A stretch of 64,000 nucleotides of DNA from Chitinophaga flava (GTDB lineage: Bacteria; Bacteroidota; Bacteroidia; Chitinophagales; Chitinophagaceae), in contig NZ_QFFJ01000002.1 of the NCBI RefSeq assembly GCF_003308995.1, positions 558,001 to 622,000 on the forward strand, in the 5' to 3' direction. The number at the start of each line of letters is the position of its first letter. Positions within the stretch are counted from its first letter, which is position 1. Shown here piece by piece: positions 17,590-27,014 of this stretch. The position numbers and the translations under genes were made by a program. The notes below the pieces were generated by a model. It was not told the DNA's origin. It saw only the letters and a program-made list of their open reading frames with translations, and made no database searches.

Positions 17590-18969
17590 TTACATAAACT
17601 CCTTGATGTCCTGCATGATCCGTTTCGCGATATTGTCAGCTGTTGTTTCATTCTGACTTTCAGCGTAAATACGGATAATAGGCTCTGTATTGGAGGTGCG
17701 CAGGTGTACCCAGTCTTTGTCGAACTCGATCTTCAGGCCATCTTCCGTGTTTAACGGTTGATTTTTGTATTTGCCTTTGATTTTTTCGAAGATGGTTTTT
17801 ACATCTACTCCTTTGTCCAGCTCGATTTTGTTTTTGGAGATGAAGTAATCGGGGTAGCTGTTACGCAGCGCTTTGATGGTTTTTTTGCTCTGTGCCAGGT
17901 GGCTCAGGAAAAGACCGATGCCGATCAGTGCATCACGGCCATAGTGCAGGTCCGGAACGATGATACCACCGTTACCTTCGCCGCCGATGACAGCCTGGGT
18001 GTCTTTCATTTTCTTTACCACGTTTACTTCTCCTACGGCAGACGGCGTGTATTCGCCACCGTGTTTCAGCGTGATATCTTTTAATGCCTGGGTGGAAGAC
18101 ATATTGGAAACCGTGTTGCCTTTGCGTTTGCTGAGCACATAGTCCGCAACGGCCACCAGGGTATATTCTTCACCAAACATGCTGCCATCTTCACAAACGA
18201 AGCAGAGACGGTCCACATCCGGATCTACGGCGATGCCCAGATCTGCATTGGATTTGTCTACTTCATTGGATAACGCAGTCAGGTTTTCGGCCAGTGGTTC
18301 AGGGTTGTGGCTGAATTTACCATTCACTTCCTCGAACAGTACCTGTACGTCTTCCACGCCCAGTGCTTTGAGCAGTGGTGGTACAAACAGGGCGCCGGTA
18401 GAGTTAACCGCGTCCACTACGATTTTGAAGTTACGCTCTTTAATAGCGGCCACATCCACCAGAGGATAGTTCACTACCAGGTCTACATGTTTCTGGAGAT
18501 AAGAATCGTCCTGGGTGTAGGAGCCGAGTTTATTCACATCCACGAAGTTAAAGTCTTCGCGTTCGGCGATATCGAGCAGCTCAGCGCCGTCTGCGCCGGA
18601 AATGAATTCCCCTTCTGCATTCAGCAGTTTAAGGGCGTTCCACTCTTTTGGATTATGGCTGGCAGTGAGGATGATACCGCCCGCAGCATTTTCCATTTTA
18701 ACGGCAATTTCCACAGTGGGTGTGGTAGACAAGCCCAGATCAACTACGTCGATTCCCAGGGCATTCAGTGTGGAAACTACCAGGTTTTTCACCATTTCGC
18801 CGGAAATACGGCCATCACGGCCGATTACCACTTTGCGGTTCTCGGTCTGGCGGGAGAGCCAGGTACCGTAAGCTGCTGTGAACTTCACTACATCGAGGGG
18901 AGAGAGTCCTTCGCCGGGCTTGCCGCCAATGGTTCCGCGAATGCCGGATATTGATTTGATCAGTGCCAC
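17590..18969 (-). CDS. glmM: Phosphoglucosamine mutase / phosphohexomutase
   Basis: Alpha-D-phosphohexomutase of about 459 residues with all four domains: N-terminal LIKSISGIRGTIGG, phosphoserine loop ILTASHNPKEWNAL, metal-binding DPDVDRL, sugar-binding loop GGEGNGGIIVP, and the phosphate-binding RTSNTEPIIRIYAE near the C-terminus. GlmM turns glucosamine-6-phosphate into glucosamine-1-phosphate for UDP-GlcNAc synthesis; phosphoglucomutase or phosphomannomutase use cannot be excluded. GTG at 18969 giving VALIKSISGIRG was chosen, since an ATG at 18996 adds nine residues not usual for the family. Confidence 0.85.
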   Translation of the reverse strand: MALIKSISGIRGTIGGKPGEGLSPLDVVKFTAAYGTWLSRQTENRKVVIGRDGRISGEMVKNLVVSTLNALGIDVVDLGLSTTPTVEIAVKMENAAGGIILTASHNPKEWNALKLLNAEGEFISGADGAELLDIAEREDFNFVDVNKLGSYTQDDSYLQKHVDLVVNYPLVDVAAIKERNFKIVVDAVNSTGALFVPPLLKALGVEDVQVLFEEVNGKFSHNPEPLAENLTALSNEVDKSNADLGIAVDPDVDRLCFVCEDGSMFGEEYTLVAVADYVLSKRKGNTVSNMSSTQALKDITLKHGGEYTPSAVGEVNVVKKMKDTQAVIGGEGNGGIIVPDLHYGRDALIGIGLFLSHLAQSKKTIKALRNSYPDYFISKNKIELDKGVDVKTIFEKIKGKYKNQPLNTEDGLKIEFDKDWVHLRTSNTEPIIRIYAESQNETTADNIAKRIMQDIKEFM

Positions 18970-19085
18970 GAGATTCAATTTTTTTAAGGAAGGCAAATAT
19001 AAAAAAATCCACTCCAGATTTCCTAATTATGAAAAGATGACGAACCTCCCCCCTGAAACAGCCATTTTCCCCACTCAGTTTTCAT

Positions 19086-19093
19086 TATATTTG
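19086..19093 (+). promoter_or_regulatory. Minus-7 element TATATTTG before the LtaS-like gene
   Basis: TATATTTG fits the bacteroidal minus-7 consensus TAnnTTTG; a degenerate minus-33 (tttt, 19065-19068) sits 17 bases upstream. It would start transcription near 19100, 30 bases before the gene at 19128. Confidence 0.5.
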
Positions 19094-19127
19094 CAGCTAC
19101 GCTTTTAAAAAAACAGCTATACGTTGC

Positions 19128-21149
19128 ATGCAAAACTTCTGGAAGAATATACCCCGGTATATTCGTTATGTGGTTGTTCAAACACTCTATCTCTTCCTGT
19201 TGATGGTGCTGTTCAGGGTTATTTTTTACCTGTTCTTCTTTAAGTCAACCATTACCAGCAGTGCTGTAATTACAAAGGCGTGGTACCTGGGCCTCAAGTT
19301 TGATCTCCGGCTGACGTTGATCCTGGTAGTCCCCATCGCCATCATGGCGGTCATTACCCGCAACCGTTTTTTTACCTCGAAGGTTATACGCAATATTAAC
19401 AGAACCTATGTTTTTATTGTTTTTACTGTTCTTACCTTATTATTTATACTCGACCTGGGACATTACGACTATCTGGGCATACGCCTCGACCCGTCTATCC
19501 TGCGTTTCCTGGCTAAAGGTGAGCGGGCCGACAACGCCCGGATGGTATGGCAAAGTTACCCGGTGGTACGTGGCTTCCTGGGTATCTTCGTATTCCTGTA
19601 CCTCGTATTCCGCGTGCAAAGACGTACCTGGAACCGCCTGGCCGCCGAGCCACCGGTATATCTCCGCAACTGGCCCTTCACCGGCTATGTCACCGGACTT
19701 ACCCTCCTGATCGCCGCCGGTATCTATGGCAACTTCGCCTATTTCCCGCTGCGCTGGAGCCAGGCCATGTTTACCCGCGATAACGGTGTGACCAGCCTGG
19801 GACTCAACCCCATCCTGTATTTTGTCTCCAATTTCTCCGTACAGGGTGATACCTACGATATCAATCTCACTAAAAAATATTATCCGTATATCGCCGAATA
19901 CCTGAAGGTAGACAAGCCTGATGTGGAAAAACTGGACTACCGCCGCACGGTCCCCGGTGATTCCACCAAACCAAAACTCAATGTCATCCTGGTGATGCTG
20001 GAGTCTACAGGCGCTGCCCCTACCAGCATGTACAACAATCCCATGCAGGCCACGCCTAATATGAAACGCCTGGCCGACAGCGGTATACTCTTCAAAAATT
20101 TTTACGTGCCGGCCATCAGCACCGCCAAAACTGTTTTTGGTGTGACCACCGGCCTGCCCGACATAACTGCCGTGAAAACGGCCAGCCGTCATCCTAAAAT
20201 GCTGGACCAGCGTATCGTCATGGACCAGTTCAAAGGATATGAAAGACTGTATCTCCTGGGTGGTAACACCAACTGGGCCAACATACGCGCCGTATTCACC
20301 AACAACGTGGAAGGTATCAACATCCACGAAGAAGGGATGTACAAATCCGGCAAAGCCGATGTATGGGGCATCTCCGACTATGACCTGATCACCGAAGCCA
20401 GCGAAATATTCAAAGCCAGCAACGACCAGAAAAAACCTTTTGTGGCTTTCCTCCAGCTGGCAGACAACCACCCGCCTTATACCACCACCAGCGGGGCCGG
20501 TGATTTCAAAAAAGTGACGGAAAAGGACATCGATATGGAAAAATTCAAAAAATCCGGATTCGTGTCCATCGATCAGTTTAATGCCCTGCGTTATGAAGAC
20601 TACAACGTGGGCCACCTGATAGACATGGCCCGTAAAGATGGTTACCTCAACAATACCGTCTTTATGTTCTTCGGCGATCACAACTGTATCCTCAATCCGT
20701 ACTCCTTTATGCCGCTGCCGGAGTATGAACTGGCTACCGGCGGGGTACACGTGACAGCTTTTATGTACAGTCCCGGCCATGTGGCACCTCAACAGGTGAT
20801 CAATACACCCGGAAGCCTCCTGGATATCTACCCTACCATGGCCAGTATGGTAGGCATGCCTTATAACAACTATACCCTGGGTACCAATCTGTTAGACAGT
20901 ACCCGGGTAAATGATAAATATGTGTTTGTCACCTATTTGCGTAATCAGCAGCCTTATTACGCGCTCATCGGTGACCGTTACCTGTACGAGATCAATATGG
21001 TCACTGCAGCCACTGCACTGTACGACCTGCAGGCCGATCCGACAAAGAATATACAGGCACAACAACCGGACACTGCAAAAAATCTGGATAATTTAACACG
21101 CGGCTTCTACGAAAGCACGCGATATTTGATGTTTAATAATAAAAAATAA
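19128..21149 (+). CDS. LtaS-like phosphoglycerol transferase / alkaline-phosphatase-superfamily membrane protein
   Basis: Membrane sulfatase-fold protein of 673 residues. Five N-terminal membrane segments (about 10-200) are followed by an extracytoplasmic domain: LNVILVMLESTGAAPTSMY with the metal-binding Glu, the nucleophile threonine in ISTAKTVFGVTTGLP, and the FFGDHNC metal site. This resembles lipoteichoic-acid synthase and OpgB-like enzymes, which move phosphoglycerol or phosphoethanolamine groups. In a Gram-negative host a glycan or lipid modification of the envelope is more likely than teichoic acid. The Thr nucleophile means it does not need formylglycine. It heads a plus-strand run to 24547. 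Confidence 0.85.
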   Translation: MQNFWKNIPRYIRYVVVQTLYLFLLMVLFRVIFYLFFFKSTITSSAVITKAWYLGLKFDLRLTLILVVPIAIMAVITRNRFFTSKVIRNINRTYVFIVFTVLTLLFILDLGHYDYLGIRLDPSILRFLAKGERADNARMVWQSYPVVRGFLGIFVFLYLVFRVQRRTWNRLAAEPPVYLRNWPFTGYVTGLTLLIAAGIYGNFAYFPLRWSQAMFTRDNGVTSLGLNPILYFVSNFSVQGDTYDINLTKKYYPYIAEYLKVDKPDVEKLDYRRTVPGDSTKPKLNVILVMLESTGAAPTSMYNNPMQATPNMKRLADSGILFKNFYVPAISTAKTVFGVTTGLPDITAVKTASRHPKMLDQRIVMDQFKGYERLYLLGGNTNWANIRAVFTNNVEGINIHEEGMYKSGKADVWGISDYDLITEASEIFKASNDQKKPFVAFLQLADNHPPYTTTSGAGDFKKVTEKDIDMEKFKKSGFVSIDQFNALRYEDYNVGHLIDMARKDGYLNNTVFMFFGDHNCILNPYSFMPLPEYELATGGVHVTAFMYSPGHVAPQQVINTPGSLLDIYPTMASMVGMPYNNYTLGTNLLDSTRVNDKYVFVTYLRNQQPYYALIGDRYLYEINMVTAATALYDLQADPTKNIQAQQPDTAKNLDNLTRGFYESTRYLMFNNKK

Positions 21150-21174
21150 CTGTTGCCACGGCAATTTGCGAATT

Positions 21175-21924
21175 ATGGAAATAGATATAGACAAAAGCTG
21201 GTTTAAAGATTGGTTCAATTCTCCTTACTATCACCTGTTGTACGCCAACCGGGACGAACAAGAGGCAGCTGCATTCATTGACAAGCTGCTGGCTTATCTC
21301 CAGCCCCCTCTGCATGCGGAGATGCTGGATGTGGCCTGTGGTAAGGGCCGTCATGCCAAATACCTGGCAGACAAAGGATACGATGTTACCGGCATAGATC
21401 TTTCCATAGAGAGCATTAATATCGCCAAGAAGATGGAAAATGAGCACCTGAGCTTTTTCCAGCACGATATGCGACTGCCTTTCCGTGTCAACTACTTCGA
21501 TGTGGTGTTCAACTTCTTCACCAGCTTCGGTTATTTTGCCTCCCCGCGCGATAATAACAACGCCCTCCGTACCCTGGCTAATGCGCTGAAGCCCGGTGGC
21601 AAACTGGTACTCGATTACCTGAACAGCCCGTATGTGGAAAAACACCTGGTATATGATGAAGTGAAGGAAAAAGATAATGTGGTGTTTGATATCCACCGGG
21701 AGTTGAAAGATCATAAATTCCTCAAAAAAATTAATATTCTCGATAAAAACCTGATGAGAAGGCTCACCTATGCTGAGAGCGTCAATGCCTTTAACCGCGA
21801 GGATTTTGAGCAGATGTTTGCCAGACAGGGACTTGTTATTACGGAAATTTTCGGAGATTATCATTTTAACAGCTATGACGAAGAGCGTTCGCCACGCCTC
21901 ATCCTCGTTGCTACAAAACCTTAG
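21175..21924 (+). CDS. Class I SAM-dependent methyltransferase
   Basis: Methyltransferase of 249 residues; SAM-binding motif I MLDVACGKGRHAKYLADKGYDVTGIDLS, motif II DVVFNFFTSFGYF, and LKPGGKLVLDYLN. Substrate unknown; some relatives act on small molecules or lipids. The ATG at 21175 was preferred over a TTG at 21166. It starts 25 bases after the LtaS-like gene and 2 bases before the PAP2 gene, in one operon. Confidence 0.85.
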   Translation: MEIDIDKSWFKDWFNSPYYHLLYANRDEQEAAAFIDKLLAYLQPPLHAEMLDVACGKGRHAKYLADKGYDVTGIDLSIESINIAKKMENEHLSFFQHDMRLPFRVNYFDVVFNFFTSFGYFASPRDNNNALRTLANALKPGGKLVLDYLNSPYVEKHLVYDEVKEKDNVVFDIHRELKDHKFLKKINILDKNLMRRLTYAESVNAFNREDFEQMFARQGLVITEIFGDYHFNSYDEERSPRLILVATKP

Positions 21925-21926
21925 CC

Positions 21927-22505
21927 ATGCTTGAAAGTATCCTGAAACAGGACCTTCGGTTATTCTTCCATATCAACGGGCAGTGGCACAACGCTGTGCT
22001 GGACTATATCCTGCCCCTGGCAAGGGAGCCATATATGTGGGCGCCGCTGTACCTGTTCCTGGCCTTGTTTATCACCATCAACTACGGCTGGAGAGGCTTC
22101 TGGTGGATTCTTTTTTTCCTGCTGTGTTTTGCGCTGGCAGACCAGAGCAGCCTGTACATCAAACAGGCATTTGGCCGGGTCAGGCCCTGCCGTGATCCGA
22201 TTGTGTCACATTATGCACGGATACTGGTGGGGTATTGTCCAACGAGCGGAAGCTTTACCTCCAACCATGCGGCCAATCATTTTGCATTGGCTACGTTTTG
22301 TTTCTTAACTTTAAAATCAGCATTTGGCCGGTACACCTGGTTATTTTTTCTGTGGGCGGCCCTGGTAGGTTACGCACAGATATATGTTGGTGTGCATTAC
22401 CCGCTGGACGTTGCCGGCGGCGCGGTACTGGGCATATTCATAGGGCTGCTGAGTGGAAGTTTCTTTCAACGCCGCATTAGACTGGAGCCTGAACAAACAT
22501 CATGA
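21927..22505 (+). CDS. PAP2-superfamily membrane phosphatase
   Basis: Integral membrane phosphatase of 192 residues with five to six hydrophobic segments. PAP2 signature: KQAFGRVRPCRDP (motif 1), GSFTSNHAANHFALATF (motif 2, SxH variant as SNH) and YVGVHYPLDVAGGAVLG (motif 3, with the nucleophile His). It probably dephosphorylates lipid phosphates such as undecaprenyl pyrophosphate or phosphatidic acid at the periplasmic face. It overlaps the ZIP transporter gene by 4 bases. Confidence 0.9.
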   Translation: MLESILKQDLRLFFHINGQWHNAVLDYILPLAREPYMWAPLYLFLALFITINYGWRGFWWILFFLLCFALADQSSLYIKQAFGRVRPCRDPIVSHYARILVGYCPTSGSFTSNHAANHFALATFCFLTLKSAFGRYTWLFFLWAALVGYAQIYVGVHYPLDVAGGAVLGIFIGLLSGSFFQRRIRLEPEQTS

Positions 22506-23233
22506 ACTGGAATTATCTTATACTTATATTATTGGCTACGTTTGGCGGTGGGCTGATCCCCATGACGATCAGGCGTATCAATGCCAATTTTACCATTTAC
22601 CTGCTGGCTTTTACCGGCGCTTTCCTGTTTGGGATCACCATCATGCATCTTCTGCCGGAAGTGTACCATGAGTTGGGACATAATGCCGGCATTTATGTTG
22701 TTCTTGGTTTTTTCCTGCAGGTATTCCTTCAGCAGTTATCACATGGTATGGAACATGGACACACCCATTTACCGGGTGAAAACCACCGCCATATCGCGGT
22801 AATGCCGTTGCTGCTGGGACTTTCCATCCATGCTTTTATGGAAGGTATCCCGCTGGGATTTCAATATGAAGATAAATCCGCGCTGCCATCTTTAATGGTG
22901 GGCGTGGCTGCGCATAAAGTACCGGAAGCATTAACACTGATCACCGTGATGATGCATGCGCATAGGAAAAAGGCAGAGCTGTGGCGTATACTCATCGCTT
23001 TTGCCCTCGTTACCCCGCTGGCAGCCGTATTGGCCGGGTGGATGGGCAACCGCTTTGAGATAGTACAACACTACCTGCTGTACGTGGTGGCCCTGGTGAT
23101 CGGCGCGTTCCTGCACATTTCCACCACTATATTCTATGAAAGCGGCACCAAACACCATGAACTGAGTGGAAAAAAAGTGATGGCCATAGCGGCAGGACTG
23201 GTGCTGGCATTTCTTACCCTTATATTTGAATAA
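22502..23233 (+). CDS. ZIP-family metal transporter
   Basis: Membrane protein of 243 residues with seven to eight predicted segments. The His-rich loop HGMEHGHTHLPGENHRH between segments 3 and 4, and the metal-site motifs LSIHAFMEGIPLGFQYE and AAHKVPEALTLITVMM, are characteristic of ZIP zinc/iron permeases. It should import or move Zn2+ or Fe2+ across the inner membrane. The ATG overlaps the PAP2 stop (ATCATGA region), implying coupling. No Zur-like operator was recognised. Confidence 0.9.
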   Translation: MNWNYLILILLATFGGGLIPMTIRRINANFTIYLLAFTGAFLFGITIMHLLPEVYHELGHNAGIYVVLGFFLQVFLQQLSHGMEHGHTHLPGENHRHIAVMPLLLGLSIHAFMEGIPLGFQYEDKSALPSLMVGVAAHKVPEALTLITVMMHAHRKKAELWRILIAFALVTPLAAVLAGWMGNRFEIVQHYLLYVVALVIGAFLHISTTIFYESGTKHHELSGKKVMAIAAGLVLAFLTLIFE

Positions 23234-23257
23234 TTTTTTATTTTTAGACTTTAAATC

Positions 23258-24547
23258 ATGGAAGTCGTCATTATCTTCATCCTTATTTTAGTGAGCGGCA
23301 TATTTTCGATGTCGGAAATAGCCCTGGTCTCGGCTCGCAAGAGCAGACTGGAACAACAAGCTAATAAAGGGGATGAAAAAGCAAAGGCCGCTCTGAAGCT
23401 GGCCAATAAACCGGAAACTTTTCTTTCTACCGTTCAAATCGGTATCACACTCATCGGCATCCTCATCGGTATCTACTCCGGTGAAACGATCAAAGACGAG
23501 GTAATGGCCTGGCTCAACCAGTTTCCCGCTGTTATCACCTATAGCAACCTCCTCGCCACTATCATCGTTGTTATTGTCATCACTTATTTTTCCCTGGTAC
23601 TGGGCGAACTGGTACCGAAAAGAATAGGCACCTCCAAACCGGAAGCCATCGCCAAAATGATGGCCAAACCCATGCAGGTAGTATCCTGGCTCACTTTCCC
23701 GTTCATCGCACTGTTATCCGCCTCCACCAACTTCCTGGTAAAAATATTTAATCTGCAGCCTGAAGAATCGCAGGTGACAGAAGAAGAAATTAAAGCCATC
23801 ATCAGTGAAGGCACTACTTCCGGAGCTATCGAAGAAACAGAACAGGAAATTATCGAAAGAGTATTTCATCTGGGCGACCGTAATATCACCTCGCTCATGA
23901 CCTACCGCAACGATATCACCTGGCTGGATATTAACGAAACACCGGATCATTATCAGCAAAAGATTCATGAAAGTTTGCATAATGTTTATCCGGTATGTGA
24001 AGGCCAGATAGACAGTATCAAAGGCATCGTGTCTATCAAAGATCTGTATGCCGTGGCAGGTACTTCCACGCCACTGGCGCAGATTATACGCAAGCCACTT
24101 TTTGTTCCGGAAAACAATACCGCCTACCAGGTACTGGAAAAGTTTAAGGAGACCCACGTACATGCCGCGTTCATCGTTGACGAATATGGTACGTTTTTGG
24201 GTATGATCACGCTCAACGATATTTTGGAGGCGATAGTAGGTGATATGCCGGAAACAGAAGAAGCCGATGATTACGAAATGGTGCTGCGCGAAGACGGCTC
24301 CTGGCTGGTAGATGCGCAGATTCCGTTTTATGATTTTCTGGCAGAATTTGATAAGGAAGACTGGATGTCTGAATTTGAACAGGACTTTGATACCCTGGCC
24401 GGATTTATTCTCCATCATCTGGAACATATTCCGAAAACAGGGGAGAAATTCCTCTGGCGCGGCTTTGAGTTTGAAATAGTGGATATGGATGCTCATCGTA
24501 TAGATAAAGTACTGGTAACACCACCTGTGCAAACTGAAGAGGAGTAA
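23258..24547 (+). CDS. CNNM/CorC-family (DUF21-CBS) membrane protein
   Basis: Protein of 429 residues: DUF21 transmembrane domain (about 1-190, with SGIFSMSEIALVSARKSRLEQQ and SLVLGELVPKRIG), two CBS domains (about 205-330, VYPVCEGQIDSIKGIVSIKDL and AAFIVDEYGTFLGMITLNDIL) and a C-terminal CorC/HlyC domain (about 345-425, FDTLAGFILHHLEHIPKTGEKF). The family is often named hemolysin C but functions in magnesium or cobalt export and homeostasis. It is last in the run 19128-24547. The pigment cluster begins 148 bases later with its own promoter. Confidence 0.92.
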   Translation: MEVVIIFILILVSGIFSMSEIALVSARKSRLEQQANKGDEKAKAALKLANKPETFLSTVQIGITLIGILIGIYSGETIKDEVMAWLNQFPAVITYSNLLATIIVVIVITYFSLVLGELVPKRIGTSKPEAIAKMMAKPMQVVSWLTFPFIALLSASTNFLVKIFNLQPEESQVTEEEIKAIISEGTTSGAIEETEQEIIERVFHLGDRNITSLMTYRNDITWLDINETPDHYQQKIHESLHNVYPVCEGQIDSIKGIVSIKDLYAVAGTSTPLAQIIRKPLFVPENNTAYQVLEKFKETHVHAAFIVDEYGTFLGMITLNDILEAIVGDMPETEEADDYEMVLREDGSWLVDAQIPFYDFLAEFDKEDWMSEFEQDFDTLAGFILHHLEHIPKTGEKFLWRGFEFEIVDMDAHRIDKVLVTPPVQTEEE

Positions 24548-24624
24548 CAGACCAACCATCCCCCAAAGCAGGTACATTTCGCATGCGTACTTACCCGTAA
24601 TTCGTGATTGTCCGGGTGGATTTA

Positions 24625-24655
24625 TTTGATTAAATCCATCTTTGTACTATTTTTG
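24625..24655 (+). promoter_or_regulatory. Promoter of the flexirubin/aryl-polyene cluster
   Basis: TTTG (24625-24628), 19 bases, then TATTTTTG (24648-24655): a near-perfect bacteroidal sigma promoter. The predicted transcript begins around 24662, leaving an AT-rich leader of about 34 bases ahead of the ammonia-lyase start codon. Confidence 0.75.
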
Positions 24656-24695
24656 AGCACTTTTTTACATAAATAATTAAATAATATAATATAAA

Positions 24696-26234
24696 ATGGT
24701 TGTATTAGGAAGTAAGTCGCTGACGCTGGACGAGGTGTATCGCGTGCTTTACGCCGGGGAAGAACTTACACTGGATGAAGCGGCATTACAACAGGTGGAT
24801 GCCAGCTTTTTGTTTCTGAAAACGTTTTCTGCCAAAAAGCTGATCTACGGTATCAACACAGGTTTTGGTCCAATGGCTCAATACCGTATTAGCGACAGCG
24901 ATACCTTTCAGTTACAATATAACCTGATTCGCAGCCATAGCACCGGCGCCGGCAAACCTTTGTCACCGGTGATCACCAAAGCCCTCATGATTGCCCGTCT
25001 GAGCAGCTTCATGCAGGCCCATTCCGGTATTCATCCCGAAGTGGTTCATCTGTTAAAAGATCTGATCAACAAAAACGTATACCCTTGTGTATTTGAGCAC
25101 GGTGGCGTAGGCGCCAGCGGCGACCTTGTACAGTTGGCTCACCTGGCCCTGGTGCTGATAGGAGAAGGAGAAGTATGGTACGAAGATAAAATGCAGCCTA
25201 CGGCGGAAGTATTTGCCCGCCTGGGACTCAAACCAATCGGTATCCACGTTCGCGAAGGACTGGCCATCATCAACGGTACCTCCGCAATGACAGGCGCCGG
25301 ACTGGTAAACCTGATCCAGGCCCGCCAGCTGCTGGGATGGGCAGTGACCCTCTCCGCCATGATCAACGAAATCGTGGAAGCCTTCGATGACCACCTGTCA
25401 GCCGAACTGAATGCCGTGAAAATGCACACCGGCCAGAACACCGTAGCAGCCCGCATGCGGGAAGTGCTCCAGGGTAGCAGAATGGTGCGCCATCGTCCGG
25501 ACCATCTCTATAAAGAACTGGAAGAAGAAATCTTTAAAGATAAAGTACAGGAGTATTATTCCCTGCGTTGTGTACCACAGATCCTCGGTCCCGTGTATGA
25601 TACACTCATACAGGCCGAAAAAGTGGTAGTGCAGGAGCTCAATTCCGTAAGCGATAACCCTGTAGTAGACCACGAACTGGAGAATGTGTTCCATGGCGGT
25701 AACTTCCACGGTGATTATATCTCCCTGGAAATGGACAAAGTGAAAATCGCTGTCACCCGCCTGTCTATGCTGGCAGAGCGTCAGCTCAACTACCTGCTGA
25801 ACGAAAAGCTGAACCACAAGTTCCCGCCGTTTATGAACCTGGGCAAACTGGGCTTCAACTTCGGTATGCAGGGCGCTCAGTTTACCGCTACTTCTACCGT
25901 TGCGGAAAATCAAACCCTGTCTTTCCCGATGTATGTACACAGTATCCCTAACAACAACGACAACCAGGATATTGTGAGCATGGGCTGTAACTCTGCGCTG
26001 ATGGCCAACAAAGTGATCGCTAATACCTTTGAGGTACTGGCTATTCACACCCTCACCGTGTTACAGGCTGTAGACTTCCTGAACTGTCAGGACAGGCTCG
26101 CGGCTTTCTCTCATAAGGTTTACAACGAAGTAAGAGCAATTTATCCTAAATTTATTGAGGACAGACCTATGTACAAGGACCTCGGAAAGATTAAGGAATA
26201 CCTGTTGTGCAATGAGCCGGTAAAAATGTTCTGA
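24696..26234 (+). CDS. Aromatic amino acid ammonia-lyase, probably tyrosine ammonia-lyase
   Basis: MIO-dependent lyase of 512 residues, the normal family length. The cofactor triad A140-S141-G142 lies in EHGGVGASGDLVQLAHL, and the catalytic-tyrosine loop is YGINTGFGPMAQYR. Products would be 4-coumarate plus ammonia, the starter for aryl-polyene synthesis. The selectivity position reads NLIRSHSTG (S80-H81), superficially like HutH, but as I recall the well-studied Flavobacterium johnsoniae TAL carries the same RSHS motif and very similar flanks. No other hut genes are present and this is the first gene of the pigment operon, so TAL is preferred over histidine ammonia-lyase. Confidence 0.88.
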   Translation: MVVLGSKSLTLDEVYRVLYAGEELTLDEAALQQVDASFLFLKTFSAKKLIYGINTGFGPMAQYRISDSDTFQLQYNLIRSHSTGAGKPLSPVITKALMIARLSSFMQAHSGIHPEVVHLLKDLINKNVYPCVFEHGGVGASGDLVQLAHLALVLIGEGEVWYEDKMQPTAEVFARLGLKPIGIHVREGLAIINGTSAMTGAGLVNLIQARQLLGWAVTLSAMINEIVEAFDDHLSAELNAVKMHTGQNTVAARMREVLQGSRMVRHRPDHLYKELEEEIFKDKVQEYYSLRCVPQILGPVYDTLIQAEKVVVQELNSVSDNPVVDHELENVFHGGNFHGDYISLEMDKVKIAVTRLSMLAERQLNYLLNEKLNHKFPPFMNLGKLGFNFGMQGAQFTATSTVAENQTLSFPMYVHSIPNNNDNQDIVSMGCNSALMANKVIANTFEVLAIHTLTVLQAVDFLNCQDRLAAFSHKVYNEVRAIYPKFIEDRPMYKDLGKIKEYLLCNEPVKMF

Positions 26235-26236
26235 TA

Positions 26237-26264
26237 TCGTAATTCGTAATTCGTAATTCGTAAT
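26237..26264. repeat. Four tandem copies of the 7-mer TCGTAAT
   Basis: Four perfect 7-base units fill the short gap between the lyase and fabG-like genes. The same unit recurs at 32513 and 41774-41802, always between genes of this operon. Confidence 0.85.
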
Positions 26265-26268
26265 TTTC

Positions 26269-27000
26269 ATGAAATGTGCCTTAATTACAGGAGGCTCTCG
26301 CGGTATTGGCAGGGCAGTATGTATTAAAATGGCTGAATTAGGATATCATGTCCTGATAAATTATAAAGGTAATGAAGCTGCTGCGCAGGAAACGCTGGAG
26401 GCAGTAAAAGCGAAAGGCAGCAGCGGTGAGTTGTTGCAGTTCAACGTAGGAGATGCTGCCGATGTACAGGCTGTACTGGGCGCATGGATCGAACAACATA
26501 AAGACCAACATACCATTGAAGTGCTGGTGAATAATGCAGGCGTACGGGAAGATTCCCTCATGTTCTGGATGGCCGAAGCACAATGGAACAATGTGCTGAA
26601 TATCAGCCTGAACGGATTTTATCATGTGACCAAGCAGGTACTCAACAACATGTTGCTGAAACGTTATGGACGTATCATCAATATGGTGTCTTTGTCGGGT
26701 ATCAAAGGATTACCCGGACAAACCAACTACTCCGCTGCCAAAGCAGGCGTAATTGGCGCTACCAAAGCGCTGGCACAGGAAGTTGCCAAGAGGGGTGTGA
26801 CAGTGAATGCCATCGCTCCCGGCTTTATCAAAACGGATATGACCGCAGAGTTGAATGAGAAAGAGCTGGCAGCACAGGTACCGATGAACCGTTTCGGTAC
26901 ACCGGAAGAAGTAGCCGATGCAGTGGCGTTCCTGGCGTCTAAGTCTGCTGGTTATATCACCGGGGAAGTGTTGAATATTAATGGAGGTCTCCATACTTAA
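26269..27000 (+). CDS. 3-oxoacyl-ACP reductase (FabG-type SDR)
   Basis: Short-chain dehydrogenase of 243 residues. NAD(P)-binding TGGSRGIGRAV, NNAG at about 88-91, catalytic S141, Y154 and K158 (YSAAKAG), and the IAPGFIKTDMTAEL loop are all present. It would reduce the beta-keto group of the growing polyene on ACP. It sits between the lyase and a ketosynthase, 14 bases before the latter, the expected place in a type II aryl-polyene synthase; ApeQ is the counterpart in proteobacterial clusters. Confidence 0.9.
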   Translation: MKCALITGGSRGIGRAVCIKMAELGYHVLINYKGNEAAAQETLEAVKAKGSSGELLQFNVGDAADVQAVLGAWIEQHKDQHTIEVLVNNAGVREDSLMFWMAEAQWNNVLNISLNGFYHVTKQVLNNMLLKRYGRIINMVSLSGIKGLPGQTNYSAAKAGVIGATKALAQEVAKRGVTVNAIAPGFIKTDMTAELNEKELAAQVPMNRFGTPEEVADAVAFLASKSAGYITGEVLNINGGLHT

Positions 27001-27014
27001 AAAGCATTTTGTAC

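Noticed and set aside
19440..20792. 450-codon frame on the minus strand
   Set aside because: Wholly opposite to the LtaS-like gene, which has clear domain motifs; a mirror frame.
19128..21149. Sulfatase substrate for the formylglycine-generating enzyme
   Set aside because: The nucleophile region is STAKT (Thr) and the protein is LtaS-like, not a CxPxR sulfatase.
24696..26234. Histidine ammonia-lyase (HutH) as product
   Set aside because: The SH motif suggests it, but no hut genes are near, and position at the head of the aryl-polyene operon and resemblance to the bacteroidal tyrosine ammonia-lyase favour TAL.
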